From DASYDU01 sp031403315 (GTDB lineage Bacteria; Planctomycetota; Planctomycetia; Pirellulales; Lacipirellulaceae), in contig JANNTD010000232.1 in assembly GCA_031403315.1 (NCBI GenBank), positions 1 through 25,707 of the forward strand: DNA of 25,707 nucleotides, in the 5' to 3' direction. The number at the start of each line of letters is the position of its first letter. Position 1 is the first letter of the stretch. Position numbers and translations under genes: made by a program. The notes below the pieces were generated by a model, which did no database searches, was not told where the DNA came from, and saw only the letters and a program-made list of their open reading frames with translations. This document shows positions 1 through 6,718 of this stretch, piece after piece.

Positions 1-140
1 CGACATTTTGCAAATCCTGAGCCTGACCCTCTTCGAGAAAATCCCGCTATTGGAGGCCCTCCATGCTCAACGTCAACCAATTCCAGAATCCACTGATCCT
101 AACCAATTGAAACTGTTCGACTTATAGCCGGACACTACTG
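1..140 (+). mobile_element. Right end of an IS4-type insertion sequence (partial)
   Basis: The window opens inside an insertion sequence. A transposase C-terminus ends at 127, and a short end sequence runs to about 140, where the reading frame of the neighbouring minus-strand gene abruptly loses its family resemblance. Read from the outside in (minus strand), the end begins CAGTAGTGTCCGG at 140-128, which resembles terminal inverted repeats of IS4-group elements as I remember them. The other end, the second inverted repeat and the target-site duplication lie outside the window, so the exact boundary is inferred to within a few bases. Confidence 0.65.
2..127 (+). CDS. IS4-family transposase, C-terminal fragment cut by window edge
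   Basis: Only the last 41 residues are visible, in an open frame ending at TAG 125-127. They read DILQILSLTLFEKIPLLEAL, followed by a short hydrophilic stretch and the ending QLKLFDL. The ILQILSLTLFEK core and the final LFDL are typical of the extreme C-terminus of a group of IS4/DDE transposases common in planctomycetes and other environmental bacteria. The catalytic DDE residues would lie upstream, outside the window, so activity cannot be judged. The position right beside a broken minus-strand gene fits an element that jumped into that gene. The family assignment rests on remembered tail motifs, not on a search. Confidence 0.7.
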   Translation, partial: DILQILSLTLFEKIPLLEALHAQRQPIPESTDPNQLKLFDL

Positions 141-1085
141 ATGTACGTCGAATGGAAACGGTACGGAAGCGTCCCCCAATTCTCGGACTCGTTCTAGGGG
201 TTCAAGACGTCGGGTCATTCCAATTTTGTATACACCATCGCCGAATGAGCCGATGTTTGAAATTACGTACACAAATCCAGCTTTCGTCAATTGCGCCTGC
301 GATATGGCTCTCTGCTTTTCTTCCGCTTCTGCCAATCGAGCCTTCAAACTTTCGATTTCAGCACTATGCTGATCCGCTGCCGTTGCCAATGCCCTCGCCA
401 ACGCTTCCTGCAAAACTGACCGCTCGCGCTCAATGCGAACTTGCTCGCGCTGAACCTCGCGTTCCAACTTTTGTTCTTCTCGAATTTGGGCGCGAATGCG
501 TGCCTGCTCCTCGCGTTCGAACGCCGCGCGAACAGCTTTCTCAAACTCTGTCTTTAGCTCAGCGATGTACATTGCTTCGTCCTCGGCCGTAATTTGAAAT
601 CCAATTCGCCGACATCGTTCAATGACTTCCTGAAGGCGCTCCTTGCAAAGGGAAAAGTTATTTGCGTTCAGCGACTTCCCAATCCACTTGACGTTCTCCT
701 TGAGATAAAGGCTTCCAATCTCATCGACTTTCTTGTTGATCTCCGCCTGGACGTTGCTCTGCCCGTCGCGATCCAATTGAAGCTTACGCAGATTCGTGCC
801 AATATTCCGTAAATCGGTTTTCAACAAGTCATTTTCGCGTTGAAATTCTTGGTATGAAACGACCCGTTGCTCGAATTCTTGTCTTGATTTGTTGAGGTTG
901 ACGGTATCATGACTGACCCTTTGCGATGCAACTTGGATCTCACCAAGGCGTTCTTGGTTGGTCTTGGCTTGCGCATCCTGTTGTGATCGCATTTCTTCGA
1001 GTCGACGTCGCTTGACATTCAATGCCATAAAGACAGCGAACCCACCACCGGCGAAGCAAACGATCGCGATAATCAGATAGTCCAT
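135..1085 (-). CDS. DUF4041 / T5orf172 (GIY-YIG-like) protein, 3' end truncated by IS
   Basis: 316 residues remain. Residues 2-24 form a hydrophobic anchor (start MDYLIIAIVCFAGGGFAVF), followed by a basic patch and a long charged coiled coil. The middle (about 85-250) matches the DUF4041 pattern, with the stretch IGSLYLKENVKWIGKSLN and an Arg/Glu-rich helix. From residue 269 a T5orf172/GIY-YIG-like domain starts: GFVYVISN, then VYKIGMTRR and LERVRELGDASVPFPFDVH. It stops after about 47 residues, at a stop codon supplied by the insertion-sequence end, so the C-terminal half of the nuclease-like fold, including the usual conserved Glu region, is missing. The family occurs in phages and mobile islands and its role is poorly known. 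It is probably non-functional here. Transcribed 15 bp behind the zinc-ribbon gene. Confidence 0.8.
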   Translation of the reverse strand: MDYLIIAIVCFAGGGFAVFMALNVKRRRLEEMRSQQDAQAKTNQERLGEIQVASQRVSHDTVNLNKSRQEFEQRVVSYQEFQRENDLLKTDLRNIGTNLRKLQLDRDGQSNVQAEINKKVDEIGSLYLKENVKWIGKSLNANNFSLCKERLQEVIERCRRIGFQITAEDEAMYIAELKTEFEKAVRAAFEREEQARIRAQIREEQKLEREVQREQVRIERERSVLQEALARALATAADQHSAEIESLKARLAEAEEKQRAISQAQLTKAGFVYVISNIGSFGDGVYKIGMTRRLEPLERVRELGDASVPFPFDVHQ

Positions 1086-1100
1086 CGCAGGTCCCCGGAC

Positions 1101-1769
1101 TCAAGAGTTGTCAGGCAGGAGAATGACAAAATACACAGTGGCTTTACACTTCGGACACGTGATCTGCTCCCAAAATCGGCCCTTCGCGGCCTTGGCAACC
1201 ACGCCGCAAATAGAACACTTTGCCCGTACCTCAGATTCCATGCGTGTTAGCAATGAAAGTTTGTATGATCCTCGATTGGGAACGCGTAGAACAAGTCCCA
1301 TGCTCTCCCACTTCTCCGCGAGCCAGCGCCACCGGTCTTGATCGCCGCCGAGGCTATCCCGTAGTCTGTCTTGATCCACTTGGACGTTTCGCTCTAAATG
1401 GTCCCACAGCCGATGAGCCTCTTTCATTAGCGAATAGGCGATCTCAAGATTCGCTGCCAAGTCGGCCGCAGTATTTTTGTCGACGCGCTTCTGCGTCCGC
1501 AAGAGAGCTGAAAGTGTGTTCAAAGTTTGGACTTCGAAGAGCAGTGGAGCGTATCGAAGGACATAGTCAACACATTCCAATCTGTTTCTTTCGGACTTGT
1601 CCTCGAACCGGCGCTCAAATTGCATCATGCCGTCAACGTATTCCCAAGCGGCAACGGCCAGCCCGAGCGCGCCATGATAATCGCGCTGGTCGTGAGCCCA
1701 ACGCATCTCCTCGACCTTGGAGTAATAGCGTGTGGCATCCGCCTCAAGTTCTGTTTTCTTCTTCGCCAT
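1101..1769 (-). CDS. Hypothetical protein with C-terminal zinc ribbon
   Basis: 222 residues starting MAKKKTELEADATRYYSKVE. An in-frame ATG 14 codons upstream (1811) is possible, but its extension MRGIPLPPSFHLDG looks like leader sequence. I do not recognise the family. The body (about 1-175) is predicted to be all helical and rich in Trp, Tyr, Arg and Glu, resembling a helical-repeat scaffold. At the C-terminus a CSIC-x16-CPKC array (about 191-214) should bind one zinc ion, followed by a hydrophobic strand. It lies 15 bp upstream of the DUF4041/T5orf172 gene on the same strand, so the two are probably co-transcribed and may act together. There is no clear Shine-Dalgarno sequence at either start. 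Confidence 0.6.
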   Translation of the reverse strand: MAKKKTELEADATRYYSKVEEMRWAHDQRDYHGALGLAVAAWEYVDGMMQFERRFEDKSERNRLECVDYVLRYAPLLFEVQTLNTLSALLRTQKRVDKNTAADLAANLEIAYSLMKEAHRLWDHLERNVQVDQDRLRDSLGGDQDRWRWLAEKWESMGLVLRVPNRGSYKLSLLTRMESEVRAKCSICGVVAKAAKGRFWEQITCPKCKATVYFVILLPDNS

Positions 1770-2606
1770 ACCGTCCAAATGAAAAGAGGGTGGAAGTGGG
1801 ATACCCCTCACTATAGGCGGCCGTGAATTCGCGATCCAGCATGGATGGCGACACCGGACATTGAAATGTGATCATGCTGGGGGTAGAAAACGATGTCGCC
1901 GCTGCGCGGCTTGTTTCGCCCCGAGGGCGAGAATGTGTAGGTGTTCGTTTCCGGGGGCTTGCGCACCCCGGCTACACGATGTCGCCGCTTCGCGGCTGGG
2001 GGCGGGGGTTCCATGAAACGAGAGAGCGAACATCTGCCGTTGGGGAAAGTGGTGTTGCGGTCGTTTGACGCGGAGGGCGGCTGGCGATGGAGATGCAGAC
2101 GACGTGGTCGAGTCTCTCCGAGACTCGTTTTCGGTTTGCGTCCGCTGCGGCGGACGCGGCCACGTGTTGGCGATCCTTGGAATTCGGCGTGTAACCGCGT
2201 TGCGGTAGGAAGCCCTCACCGGCTCGATAACTCGCGGCCTCTCCCGCGTGGCGAGGTAATGGATGCGTTGGCCCCGGGGCGTTTTGGGCGGCGTGACGTG
2301 GACGTAGTGGCCCGGGGCGTTCGGCCGGTGAGACGCAGCAATACCCTACCGCCTTCAGCCTTCATCCTCGTGGGCACCAATGCGCAGCGTTGGTCATCGG
2401 CGGCTTCAGTTGCTCGGGCTAAATAGGAGAGGCGTTCGATTCCGGGGGCTTGCGCAAGAGCTGCTAGCAAGAGATCGTATTGAAAAGCTGCGCAGGTGCT
2501 CAAGAGAAACGCGGCGAGCCGGGTGGGCGCGTTGGATCGCGGCAACGTTCCAACGCAGACCACGTACGACTCGCCGCGTATATCAAATTGGGCCGACGTC
2601 GGTGAT
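1770..2606. other. Non-coding stretch with short repeat modules
   Basis: About 840 bases without a convincing gene. The open frames in it have the low-complexity Arg/Pro/Ala composition of GC-rich shadow frames. The sequence holds short palindromic modules and direct repeats (see 1891-1997 and 2434-2456), plus two copies of a GGCCC(C)GGGGCGTT motif near 2270 and 2309. It probably separates the minus-strand mobile-type pair from the end of the DUF1559 cluster and may be decayed sequence. Confidence 0.5.
1891..1997. repeat. Palindromic repeat modules
   Basis: Two near-identical 21-base copies at 1891-1911 and 1977-1997 (20 of 21 bases equal) each contain a small GC palindrome, GCCGCtgcGCGGC or GCCGCttcGCGGC. 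Between them, 1943-1976 forms another hairpin, CCGGGGgcttgcgcaCCCCGG. The first 23 bases of that module recur with one change at 2434-2456. The arrangement resembles dispersed mosaic repeats of planctomycete genomes. Confidence 0.6.
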
Positions 2607-3026
2607 CTAATGCGACTTGATTGTGAAATCGGCGTTGGCGATTCCTTCGGCAGGAACCGCCAGCGTGCGCGACCCGTTGCGATACTCGTCTGGCACGGGC
2701 TCTTTGGGGAACACGGTCATTTCGTCGGCGCCGGGCGGTGCCTTGACCGACGTAATCATGATGCGGTATTCACCCGGAATTGCGCCGGTCGCACTCTGTC
2801 CGAAGGGCTTGATCGCGTACCGCCCGGTGGCATCGGTATCGCCGGCGAACAACTGCTTGTTGCCGGCAAGATCGGTGCGCTCGAGCGCCACGGTCGCACC
2901 GACGAGCGGCTTGCCGTCGAGAGTGACGGTGCCTTCGACGGGGACCAAGTCGACACCACCACACCCCACACAGCCAGCGACCACCAGCACGATGCTCGTG
3001 ATGGTTGTGAATCGTTCGCACGTCAT
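2607..3026 (-). CDS. Small lipoprotein with carboxypeptidase-regulatory-like fold (copy 2)
   Basis: 139 residues. A signal sequence with lipobox VVAGC puts the lipidated Cys at residue 19 (C22 is an alternative), predicting anchoring in a membrane. The rest reads as a transthyretin/carboxypeptidase-regulatory-like beta sandwich: VPVEGTVTLDGKPLVGATVA, then TDATGRYAIKPF, GAIPGEYRIMIT and a C-terminal NADFTIK strand. Such small lipoproteins are usual companions of DUF1559 proteins in planctomycetes; their exact role is unknown. It is a close paralogue of the protein at 4653-5066, and the PEP-CTERM gene lies between them. It begins 55 bp after that gene ends and is probably the last gene of the cluster. 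Confidence 0.85.
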   Translation of the reverse strand: MTCERFTTITSIVLVVAGCVGCGGVDLVPVEGTVTLDGKPLVGATVALERTDLAGNKQLFAGDTDATGRYAIKPFGQSATGAIPGEYRIMITSVKAPPGADEMTVFPKEPVPDEYRNGSRTLAVPAEGIANADFTIKSH

Positions 3027-3081
3027 GCTTCGTCAAATCGCCTCTGGATCGGGTTCGGATGCACACCGGCGTCGCGCTGGT

Positions 3082-4542
3082 TCAGGCTGCTCGCCGACGG
3101 GCGACTAAAAATCCGCTGATGCCGATCGCCGCCAGCAGCATGGTGGTTGGTTCGGGGACGCCGCTGGCACTTGCGCCACCCGCGCCAGCTCCATTGGATT
3201 CACCGAAGTGGTCTTTCCAACGTGTGTAGTCGTTCGCATCGACGCCGTTCGCGCCGTCGCCGTTGCCGTTGAGAGTGGCTTCGGTCGGCGCGCCGAGATT
3301 GTCGCGCCAGGTGGTGTAGTCGGCGGCGTCGACTTTGTCGTCGTCGTTGAAGTCGCCCGGCAAACCGGTGACGACCGGGACAAACGGCGTCACGTCGGCG
3401 AACGTCTCGCCGATGCGGATCTCATCGAACAGCAGCTGAGCAAAGGGCGTTGTACCCGCGATGTTGCCTGCAAACAGGCGGATGCGATTAAAGTCCAACT
3501 CGCCGCCGCTGCCGCTGCCAGTAACGGTCGGATTGCCGTTGAAGGGGGCGACTGGGGTCACCACGCCTCCTATGGCCACCGGGGCGTTTGCCGCCGCAAC
3601 AATGTCGACGGAAATATGCTTGATCGAAGGACTGGCATCGCTCGGCGTCGAGCTCAGGATCGGATTCATCCAGAGATAGACATTGTCATTGCCACCGAAG
3701 CTGCCGCCGGTCGTAGCGGCATTGGCGTCTCCCGCAACATGATCGATGCGCATCACGACCAAGCCGATCTGGGCGAATTTTGCCTCGCTAAAGGCGTCGC
3801 GCACTTGCGCGGCAGTCGCCGACGACGTAGCAGAACCTGCGGGATTCGGAGCATAGGGTGGGGCAACGGTGACGGTGGCGGGAACCCCAGGGAGGCGAGA
3901 CTGAAAACGATCCTCATACATTGCCGGCATACCGCCTAGCGGGTATTGTTGATTCGAATTGTCACCGATGTCGAATTTCTCCGTCTGGGTCGCGGCGCCG
4001 CCCAGATCGAATAGGGCGAGATTCGCACCACGACGATACGTCCCGTCAAATCCATTCGGATTCGGAGGCGTATCCATGTTCACCGGTCCAATCCGCTGGC
4101 CGAGAAAGCTGACCCACGTCGAGATGGTGGCGCCCTCTGCGGACGATGCGCGGCGATCGGTGAGCGAGCGTCCCGGCTGGCTCGTCAGCGTCCCTGGCCC
4201 AGCCCCATTGTTCCCAGCGCCCGTGTTGAGCAGTTTGCCACCTGCGGTTATGAGGGCATTGCCCAGGCTGTCGGTATACTGCAGGCTGGTCGCTTGGATA
4301 ATGCTATCGGTATGCGTCACCCCAGCTGGCGGCGCCCCTTGCGTGTCGTCCCAAGCGCCCGCCCAACCGCTGCCTCCATTGAGAAGCGGGCCGGCGCTAT
4401 CAACCAGGAAGGTGCCCGGCGTGTAGTCGAAGCCGTCGTAGGCTAGCACGACGGCCCACGCTTTGCAGCCGATGCTCAAAACGATAGCCAAGCAGGCGAT
4501 TCCTGCGAGCGCATGGAGTCCCAGTTTGCGTGCGTGATTCAT
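3082..4542 (-). CDS. PEP-CTERM sorting-domain protein with dockerin-like segment
   Basis: 486 residues. A signal peptide covers about 1-30 (hydrophobic stretch LHALAGIACLAIVLSIG). The large middle is rich in Gly, Asn and Thr and starts VLAYDGFDYTPGTFLVDSAG, which suggests a beta-sandwich surface domain. Residues 396-446 form a dockerin type I-like pair of calcium loops, GDFNDDDKVDAADYTTWRDN and a second loop ending VDANDYTRWKDHF, as commonly found in planctomycete proteins outside cellulosomes. The C-terminus is a PEP-CTERM signal: VPEPTTMLLAAIGISGFLVA followed by RRRAA, recognised in other bacteria by exosortase/archaeosortase-type enzymes. The protein is probably exported and sorted to the cell surface or matrix. 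It is flanked on both sides by paralogous lipoproteins in the same orientation. Confidence 0.9.
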   Translation of the reverse strand: MNHARKLGLHALAGIACLAIVLSIGCKAWAVVLAYDGFDYTPGTFLVDSAGPLLNGGSGWAGAWDDTQGAPPAGVTHTDSIIQATSLQYTDSLGNALITAGGKLLNTGAGNNGAGPGTLTSQPGRSLTDRRASSAEGATISTWVSFLGQRIGPVNMDTPPNPNGFDGTYRRGANLALFDLGGAATQTEKFDIGDNSNQQYPLGGMPAMYEDRFQSRLPGVPATVTVAPPYAPNPAGSATSSATAAQVRDAFSEAKFAQIGLVVMRIDHVAGDANAATTGGSFGGNDNVYLWMNPILSSTPSDASPSIKHISVDIVAAANAPVAIGGVVTPVAPFNGNPTVTGSGSGGELDFNRIRLFAGNIAGTTPFAQLLFDEIRIGETFADVTPFVPVVTGLPGDFNDDDKVDAADYTTWRDNLGAPTEATLNGNGDGANGVDANDYTRWKDHFGESNGAGAGGASASGVPEPTTMLLAAIGISGFLVARRRAA

Positions 4543-4652
4543 GGTTTCACTCTCATTGTGGTTAAAGAAGCAAATACCAATTGCCGTTCAATGCTTGTTC
4601 TGGCCTAACCTTGCTATTTGATTTGTGGCTCTGACGTTGTATCCAATTGCCA

Positions 4653-5066
4653 CTAACGCGTTTTGATCGCAAAATCGGCGTTTTTGATTCCGCCCTCGGG
4701 TACGGTCAACGTCTTCGAGCCGTTCTGGTATTCCGGCGGTACGGGATCCTTGGGCAGCACCGTCATTTCATTGGCCCCGGGCGGAGCTTTCACCGATTTG
4801 ATCATGAGATGGTATTCGCCAGGAAGTGCGCCGACGCGATTACTTTCAAATGGTTTAATTACATATCTTCCGCTGACGTCGGCTTCGCCAGAAAACAAGC
4901 GAAACTCCTTTTCCCCTCCAACTAATTCCATCGCGATCGTCGCGCCAGCGAGCGGCTTGCCGTCAAGCATGATCGCCCCCTCGACGGGAACCAGCTTCGG
5001 TCCGCCGCATCCGGCCGCACTCGCAAGCGCCAGTCCACAGATCACGATTCCCCGCATAGGCCACAT
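4653..5066 (-). CDS. Small lipoprotein with carboxypeptidase-regulatory-like fold (copy 1)
   Basis: 137 residues; a start three codons later (5057) is equally plausible. The signal sequence ends in ASAAGC, with the lipidated Cys at about residue 20. The mature part follows the same pattern as the protein at 2607-3026: VPVEGAIMLDGKPLAGATIA, SGRYVIKPF, GALPGEYHLMIKSVKAPPGA, EMTVLPKDPVPPEY and NADFAIK. The two copies share most of the C-terminal half, so they probably arose by duplication. It begins 60 bp downstream of the DUF1559 gene, the usual planctomycete pairing, and precedes the PEP-CTERM gene by 110 bp. Likely role: membrane-anchored partner of the neighbouring exported proteins (inference). 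Confidence 0.85.
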   Translation of the reverse strand: MWPMRGIVICGLALASAAGCGGPKLVPVEGAIMLDGKPLAGATIAMELVGGEKEFRLFSGEADVSGRYVIKPFESNRVGALPGEYHLMIKSVKAPPGANEMTVLPKDPVPPEYQNGSKTLTVPEGGIKNADFAIKTR

Positions 5067-5126
5067 TCTTATTCCATTCTCCGATCAGTCGTTCAAACCG
5101 CATTCAATCGATCAGGTGGTATTCTT

Positions 5127-6191
5127 TCATGGAACAGTAGTGGGCAGCGGATCGCTTTCCGCTTCACCTCCGGCGATGGAGGCCATGTAGGCAAACAGTC
5201 GCGCGTCAATGTCAAAACTCACAAAGCCCCCCGACCCGTCGCACATCGCCACATTCATGCCGCCCGGATGAAAGCTGTACCAAGCCGGGGGACACATCCT
5301 CAGTGGGTAGCCGAGACCTGGCGTATTAGAGCAACGCTCATAGTCGCCGTAGAAAAGCCAGTCATCACTCAACCCGGGTCGAGCCAAGGCCTGCGACAGA
5401 TTGTAGTTGCCCCAAGAGTAAGCCCAGAGCGTCCGCCGGGTAAAATCCACACCGTCTGTATCGATGGATATACTGGTCGACTCGCCGAGCAACATCGTCT
5501 TGCTCGATCCATCGGTGATGTCCTTGATGGACTCAGGGTGCAATCGCTTCAAAGCCTTTCCCTCTAGGGAGGCGGGAACCCAGGTCGTGTCTTTCCTGAC
5601 AACCGCATGCAGCGGCCCGCGCCACGTGCTCTGAATCTTGAATTCCTCAAGTTCCTCGCCGAGGTACCAGGTCGATCGACCATTGGCCGCTCCGCGCCCG
5701 GCGTTGCCACGATAGGAACTGGTTCGATAGCGAATATTGCCCGCGTCGGGCCCGCTGGCTGGGAAGAGCAGCGCCGAAGGCAAATCAGACGGGCATTGAT
5801 AGATCTCGATCGCCGCCTCGCGAACATCCTTCTGTGCTGCCGCGCTCATCGCGATTTTTGGGTTGTAGAGCTTCTTCAGATTGTCGTCCTCGGCATAGGG
5901 AAGAATTTCGATCCCCCAATTGCTGAAGCTTCCCTGCGAATTGACGAAACCTTTGTCACCTGGCAGCAAGACGCCGGGCGGGAAGGCTTTCTTCGAATCG
6001 TGATGATTATGCATGGCCAAGGTGTTTTGCTTGAGATTGTTGGCACATTGCATTCGGCGGGCCGCCTCGCGGGCGGCTTGAACGGCCGGCAAAAGTAGCG
6101 CCACCAGAATGCCGATGATGGCGATCACTACGAGCAGCTCCACCAGCGTGAACGCGCGCCGACCGCAATCGAATTTGCTACGCTTCGCCAT
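5127..6191 (-). CDS. DUF1559 protein with type IV pilin-like N-terminus
   Basis: 354 residues from the start MAKRSKFDCGRRAFTLVELL, preceded by GGAGCGG about 10 bases upstream. A longer in-frame start at 6284 adds 31 residues of non-family sequence and would bury the pilin signal. Residues 13-38 are a class III prepilin signal with cleavage before Phe14, Glu at +5, and the hydrophobic helix VVIAIIGILVALLLPAVQAA. After it come the DUF1559 hallmarks RRMQCANNLKQ, HDSKKAFPPG and the C-terminal HPGGMNVAMCDGSGGF. DUF1559 proteins are hugely expanded in planctomycetes and are thought to be pseudopilin-like envelope proteins; their function is not established. This is the first gene of the minus-strand cluster with the two lipoproteins and the PEP-CTERM protein. 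Confidence 0.93.
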   Translation of the reverse strand: MAKRSKFDCGRRAFTLVELLVVIAIIGILVALLLPAVQAAREAARRMQCANNLKQNTLAMHNHHDSKKAFPPGVLLPGDKGFVNSQGSFSNWGIEILPYAEDDNLKKLYNPKIAMSAAAQKDVREAAIEIYQCPSDLPSALLFPASGPDAGNIRYRTSSYRGNAGRGAANGRSTWYLGEELEEFKIQSTWRGPLHAVVRKDTTWVPASLEGKALKRLHPESIKDITDGSSKTMLLGESTSISIDTDGVDFTRRTLWAYSWGNYNLSQALARPGLSDDWLFYGDYERCSNTPGLGYPLRMCPPAWYSFHPGGMNVAMCDGSGGFVSFDIDARLFAYMASIAGGEAESDPLPTTVP

Positions 6192-6718
6192 ATTTGCACC
6201 GCTCCATTGAATGCGTCGGCACCGCTGTCGCGTGCACTGGTCAGGCACGCGCAGACTGAACCTGTTGCACCCCGTGGGGCGCACGAGAGAACAGAACTAA
6301 GTCGAAACGATCAGCGCCTCGTCTGTCGACGCGCGCCGTCGTCCCAGCAACGCGCATCGGTCCCAACGCTGCAACTCAGAATTCCACCGCTGTCCGCCGA
6401 GCCCGTTGCCGTCGCAACGGCCCAAGGTAGATTGAAGCAATCTCAAGAGAAGAATTTATCGTCCACCTGTGTTGCCTTGATCCTATCAAACCGTTGAATG
6501 CAAGAAAGCAGCATTTCTTGCAATAAGTGGCGGAAAAAACGCAAGCGGCTTGAATCCGTGACTTTACGCGCGCGTTACGAGAAAAGCGCAACAAATTGCC
6601 AGCTAGTTACTCGCTGCGAGCGCAGAGACGATCGTCTACGCGGCGCTACTCGGCGTCGATTTGCCAAACTGAATTCGGAGAGTCGATGTTGCGCGACGCG
6701 AATTGCCGGCCCGTCACT
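6192..6718. other. Intergenic region upstream of the DUF1559 cluster
   Basis: About 530 bases without a convincing gene. It lies between the start of the DUF1559 gene and the end of the UbiB gene, both on the minus strand, so it should hold the promoter of the DUF1559-lipoprotein-PEP-CTERM cluster and the 3' end of the UbiB transcript. Apart from the dyad at 6499-6522 I see no confident promoter, terminator or RNA gene. Confidence 0.5.
6499..6522. repeat. Perfect 9-bp dyad symmetry
   Basis: TGCAAGAAA (6499-6507) and its exact inverse TTTCTTGCA (6514-6522) are separated by six bases. It lies about 310 bp upstream of the DUF1559 start. It could be a regulator binding site or an RNA hairpin in the leader; there is no U tract suggesting a terminator on either strand. 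Confidence 0.5.

Noticed and set aside
3208..3939. Plus-strand open frame of 243 codons
   Set aside because: It is antisense to the PEP-CTERM gene, has Arg/Val/Asp-rich shadow composition and no family motif.
6192..6284. Longer start for the DUF1559 protein
   Set aside because: It would place 31 polar residues before a class III prepilin signal, and the shorter start has a ribosome site.
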